NCBI GenBank assembly: GCA_035628505.1
Contig: DASPJR010000133.1
Coordinates: 1 to 7,782, forward strand
Direction: 5' to 3'
Length of the DNA: 7,782 bases
From: DASPJR01 sp035628505
Lineage (GTDB): Bacteria > Planctomycetota > SZUA-567 > H5-PLA8
Shown: positions 5,427 to 7,782 of the stretch, piece after piece
Layout of the letters: every line of letters begins with the position of its first letter
Numbering within the stretch: position 1 is the stretch's first letter
Notes under the pieces: model-generated
What the model was told of the DNA's origin: nothing
What the model saw: only the letters and a program-made list of their open reading frames with translations
Databases searched by the model: none
Program-made: the position numbers and the translations under genes

Positions 5427-5741
5427 ATGCGCCCAGCCTGCCGGATCCTTGCCCTGTTCCTGTTTGCCCTGTTGGCCGCTGACGCCGCGGCCTGTGCTGC
5501 AATCACGCAAAAGGGCACCGTGTGTAAGCGCGCGGCAAGCCCCGGCAGCGCGTACTGCTGGCAGCACGGCGGCACCACCAAAGCCGAACGTGACGCCGCG
5601 TATGTAAAGGCGGCAAAAGAAACCGCCCCGGAACCCGTCAAGGAAGCGCCGGCAGCGGATCCAGCACCGGCCCGCGCGGCCCGGCCCACTGCACCTGCGG
5701 CCCGTGTCGTACTGCCCGAAATGTTTGACGTAAATGGCTGA
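5427..5741 (+). CDS. Secreted Cys-cluster protein, DUF5763-like
   Basis: This 104-residue protein has a hydrophobic N-terminal segment (about 6-22) resembling a signal peptide, ending in ADAAA before Cys23. A compact motif follows: C23-x9-C33-x10-C44-x2-H47, in the setting CAAITQKGTVCKR and YCWQHGG. This recalls the short 'C-x-A-x-T-K-x-G-x-x-C ... Y-C-x-x-H' metal-binding-like motif of DUF5763-type proteins. The remainder (about 50-95) is Ala/Pro-rich and low in complexity, probably disordered. The AAAC stretch is a poor lipobox, so lipidation is uncertain; if the signal is cleaved before Cys23, all four ligands remain. A GGAG ribosome binding site precedes the ATG. It appears to be an independent host gene just outside the mobile element, but it could belong to the element. 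Zinc binding is inferred only from the residues. Confidence 0.65.
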   Translation: MRPACRILALFLFALLAADAAACAAITQKGTVCKRAASPGSAYCWQHGGTTKAERDAAYVKAAKETAPEPVKEAPAADPAPARAARPTAPAARVVLPEMFDVNG

Positions 5742-5773
5742 TAAATAGGTGTGGTAATTCGCTCCTCCCCAAC

Positions 5774-5789
5774 GTGGTCAGACGACCAC
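5774..5789. repeat. 6-bp inverted repeat upstream of the transposase
   Basis: GTGGTC (5774-5779) and GACCAC (5784-5789) are perfectly complementary around the loop AGAC, and the element ends 14 nt before the transposase ATG. It could be a transposase or repressor binding site near the element's left end, or an mRNA hairpin that controls access to the ribosome binding site. No direct evidence separates these options. Confidence 0.45.
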
Positions 5790-5803
5790 AGAAAGGGAGA
5801 AGT

Positions 5804-7264
5804 ATGCAAGACGCAATTGGTGAAGAGGGAGCACCCGAGGAGTACGAGGATCACACGCCAGTCCCTCCCGAAGGTGATCTGCAAGAACTGCTCGACGAGG
5901 CGCTCACTCCAGGTCCTGAGCTGGAGGAACCCTTCGCGCCACCGAGACTGCTGGCCGGTCGAAGAAAGGGTAGTCCCGGCAAGCGCCTGGTCAAACCCGA
6001 GCCGTCGAAGACCCTGACGGCGCAACAGCGGCTGCTCCTGCTGGATACCTGGCGGCGCAGCGGCCTTCCGGCAGGCGACTTCGCAGCGATGGTGAACGTC
6101 TCCAAGCACAGCCTTTACACCTGGAAGAAGGCCTTCGATGAGGAGGGGCCCGCGGGACTGATGGACAAGCCGCGGGGCGGGCCTCGCGGGATGAAGCTGC
6201 CTGAGCTCACCAAGCGCACGATCCTGATGCTCAAGGAAACCAATCCCGAGTGGGGTTGCCAACGCATCAGCGACATGCTGCTTAGGGGACCGGCGCTCCC
6301 GGCGAGTCCCTCGACGGTCGCCAAAGTATTACATGAGGCTGGCTATCAGCTCGAAGAGGTGCCAACGCGAGCGCATCCGGACAAAGTGCGATCGTTCGAG
6401 CGTGCGCGGCCCAATCAGCTCTGGCAGACGGACCTCTTCACGTTCGTTCTAAAGCGTCAGAACCGGCGCGTGTATCTGGTCGCGTTCATGGACGATCACA
6501 GCCGGTTCATCGTCAGCTACGGCCTGCATGCATCGCAGTCGACAGCGCTGGTGATGGAAGTCCTGAAAGCCGGGATCACAAGCCACGGCACTCCTGAAGA
6601 AATCCTCACCGATAACGGCAGTCAGTACGTCACGTGGCGGGGAAAGAGCGTCTTCTCTCGGGAGCTTGAGAAGCGCGGCATTAAGCATGTGGTTGCTGCA
6701 CCGCGGCGGCCACAGACGCTGGGCAAAGTCGAACGCTTCTGGGGCACCCTTTGGCGTGAGTGTCTTGAAAGCTCGGTCTTCATCGATCTTGGAGATGCGC
6801 AGAAACGCATCGGCCTGTTCATCGACTACTATAACTTCCAACGGCCGCATCAAAGCCTGCAGGGGCTCGTTCCCGCCGACCGGTTCTTCGGCGCTGCCCC
6901 CGACGTGCTAAAGACGCTGAAAGAGCGCGTGGCGGCTAACGCTCTGGAACTGGCGCGCAGCGGCAGTCCGAAGACGCCGTTCTATATTACCGGCCAGGTC
7001 AACGGAAAGCCGTTCAGTGTTCACTCCGAAGGCGAGCGCGTCATCATGCTGCAGGAGGGAGAGCGTAAAGAGGTGGACCTCTCGGCTCCACAGGTGCTGG
7101 CCGATCAGCCGGTGGTCGCGCCAGCGCCGGAAGAACTGCCGCAGCCCGTTAGCGCGCAGGGAGTAGTCACCAACGAACTCTACGAAGCTGAGAACATGGA
7201 ACCTCCGCAGCCAGGTGTGTCGCCAGTCGATCCGTTGCTGAATGCGGAAGGAGGTGAAGCATGA
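5804..7264 (+). CDS. DDE transposase with integrase core, IS481-like
   Basis: This 486-residue protein should catalyse strand cleavage and transfer. An acidic, Pro-rich N-terminal extension (1-70) is followed by a helix-turn-helix region (about 72-122, with SGLPAGDFAAMVNVSKHSLY) and a second DNA-binding segment (about 132-185, with WGCQRISDML). The rve integrase core runs from about 203 to 365. Its catalytic triad is visible: Asp210 in WQTDLF, Asp270 in LTDNGSQY and Glu310 in GKVERFWG. The Asp-Glu distance is 39 residues instead of the common 35, owing to a short insertion (VTWRGKSVF) that I associate with a planctomycete-type IS481 subgroup. YYNFQRPHQSLQGLVPADRF (342-361) closes the core. 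A small beta-rich C-terminal domain (about 390-426) and an acidic tail follow. ATG 5804 is preferred over GTG 5774 because GGGAGA (5795-5800) precedes it and 5774 lies in an inverted repeat. The protein appears intact. Confidence 0.9.
   Translation: MQDAIGEEGAPEEYEDHTPVPPEGDLQELLDEALTPGPELEEPFAPPRLLAGRRKGSPGKRLVKPEPSKTLTAQQRLLLLDTWRRSGLPAGDFAAMVNVSKHSLYTWKKAFDEEGPAGLMDKPRGGPRGMKLPELTKRTILMLKETNPEWGCQRISDMLLRGPALPASPSTVAKVLHEAGYQLEEVPTRAHPDKVRSFERARPNQLWQTDLFTFVLKRQNRRVYLVAFMDDHSRFIVSYGLHASQSTALVMEVLKAGITSHGTPEEILTDNGSQYVTWRGKSVFSRELEKRGIKHVVAAPRRPQTLGKVERFWGTLWRECLESSVFIDLGDAQKRIGLFIDYYNFQRPHQSLQGLVPADRFFGAAPDVLKTLKERVAANALELARSGSPKTPFYITGQVNGKPFSVHSEGERVIMLQEGERKEVDLSAPQVLADQPVVAPAPEELPQPVSAQGVVTNELYEAENMEPPQPGVSPVDPLLNAEGGEA
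7248..7257 (+). promoter_or_regulatory. Near-perfect Shine-Dalgarno for the accessory gene
   Basis: AAGGAGGTGA (7248-7257) matches the 16S rRNA anti-Shine-Dalgarno almost completely; AGGAGG ends 6 nt before the ATG at 7261. It lies inside the transposase 3' end and fixes the start of the second gene. Confidence 0.8.
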
Positions 7265-7782
7265 ATCAGCAACAGCAGGCGGCTTCAGAGAGGAGCGTTA
7301 CATGCAAGCCAAAGCCGAGAGAACGAAACAAAGGCCCGAAGCTGCAGGATGTGAGCCGCTCTGCACGGCAAACAGCCACGGCAATCCTTGAAGTGATGGC
7401 CGGCGTCAGGTTGCCGTCAGACGCAGCGAAGGTGCTCGGCATCTCTCAGCCGAGATACTATCTGCTGGAGAATCGGGCGCTCAATGGCCTGATTACGGCG
7501 TGCGAACCACGCGCAAAGGGGCGAGTGCGTTCGGCGCAGAGCCAACTGGCTGCGGCGCAGCGCACGATCACGCGGCTGGAGCAGGACTGTGCCCGATACG
7601 CGGCGCTGGCGCGAGTGGCTCAGCGCACGATAGGGCTACACGCTCCACAGGCGAAGCCTGCTGAAGTGAACGGGAAGAAGGCACGCAGACGCAAGGCTAC
7701 GGTGCGTGCGCTGACCGTGGTCAATATGTTAAAGTCCCAGTCATCCGGTGAAGCAGAAGCAGGCTCTGCTGGCGAGCAACCT
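7261..7782 (+). CDS. Transposon accessory protein with HTH and coiled coil (3' end outside window)
   Basis: The frame is open from ATG 7261 to the window end, giving 174 residues, and continues beyond. The start overlaps the transposase stop as ATGA and is preceded by a near-perfect Shine-Dalgarno. A basic N-terminus (15-36) leads to a helix-turn-helix-like segment at about 40-72, with LPSDAAKVLGISQPRYYLLE (51-70). A helical, coiled-coil-like region follows (about 88-122, AQSQLAAAQRTITRLEQD) and then a very basic stretch (GKKARRRKATVRA, 138-150). It contains no DDE core, AAA ATPase or recombinase motif in the visible part. A DNA-binding helper or regulator of the transposase is the simplest inference. 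I cannot name the family. Confidence 0.75.
   Translation, partial: MNQQQQAASERSVTCKPKPRERNKGPKLQDVSRSARQTATAILEVMAGVRLPSDAAKVLGISQPRYYLLENRALNGLITACEPRAKGRVRSAQSQLAAAQRTITRLEQDCARYAALARVAQRTIGLHAPQAKPAEVNGKKARRRKATVRALTVVNMLKSQSSGEAEAGSAGEQP

Larger units (their letters stand above)
5742..7782 (+). mobile_element. IS481-like transposable element, left part (right end outside window)
   Basis: A DDE transposase gene and an overlapping accessory gene form one unit that runs off the window. The left boundary must lie between the stop at 5741 and the transposase start at 5804. A TGTGGTAATT stretch starting at 5750 is one possible tip, but without the right end no terminal inverted repeat or target duplication can be checked. 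The coordinates given are therefore outer limits. The unit differs from the upstream genes in using strong Shine-Dalgarno sequences. Confidence 0.6.

Noticed and set aside
4716..5567. 283-codon open frame on the minus strand
   Set aside because: It crosses three supported plus-strand genes and shows no motif; it is a high-GC shadow.
5774..5803. GTG 5774 as transposase start
   Set aside because: It lies inside an inverted repeat and has no Shine-Dalgarno, whereas ATG 5804 follows GGGAGA.
5420..6262. 280-codon open frame on the minus strand
   Set aside because: It is antisense to the Cys-cluster gene and the transposase N-terminus, with no domain signal.

Overview
The window looks like a bacterial chromosome segment of moderately high GC, most likely from a planctomycete. 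Two things suggest this. One is a run of small two-helix membrane proteins with an N-terminal helix of the 'LSTLLLLT' kind followed by a G-[W/F]-P box. The other is the C-terminal signature of the beta-propeller protein at the left edge. Both match hypothetical protein families I associate with Planctomycetota; this comes from recall and was not tested by a search. All supported genes lie on the + strand.

Left part (1-2000): the 3' part of a beta-propeller protein resembling the GH32/GH43 glycosidase fold is followed by a complete aminoglycoside-phosphotransferase-fold kinase (1164-2000). The kinase seems to have its own promoter ending only 8 nt before the start codon, which suggests a leaderless mRNA.

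Middle part (2043-5355): a dense array of small genes, often linked by ATGA overlaps. Six of them (2043, 2384, 2856, 3202, 3981, 4500) share one plan: an N-terminal membrane helix (missing in the first), a short presumably extracytoplasmic loop carrying G-[W/F]-P-[F/W/L/M], a second helix, and a basic tail. A seventh (4879) keeps the two helices, lacks the box and carries an extra soluble domain. Three small soluble proteins (3513, 3775, 4273) are interspersed. The array shows signs of rapid turnover: one member lacks its first helix, one has a shortened first helix, and one (2856) is frameshifted so that its second helix and its coupling to the next gene are lost. The function of the array is unknown.

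Right part (5427-7782): a small secreted protein with a Cys-Cys-Cys-His cluster (5427-5741) is followed by a mobile element. That element encodes a DDE transposase of the IS481-like type (5804-7264) and, through an ATGA overlap behind a near-perfect Shine-Dalgarno sequence, a second helix-turn-helix/coiled-coil protein that runs off the window. The right end of the element is not in view and its exact left end is uncertain (within about 5742-5803).

A recurring regulatory signal links the host genes. A nearly identical 15-base box, ACTGC[A/G]GTAGACTGC, lies 6-7 nt before the starts at 1164 and 2856, and TANNNT-type -10 elements lie close to other starts. No RNA genes, CRISPR arrays or origins were seen, and no stretch longer than 300 bases lacks a gene.
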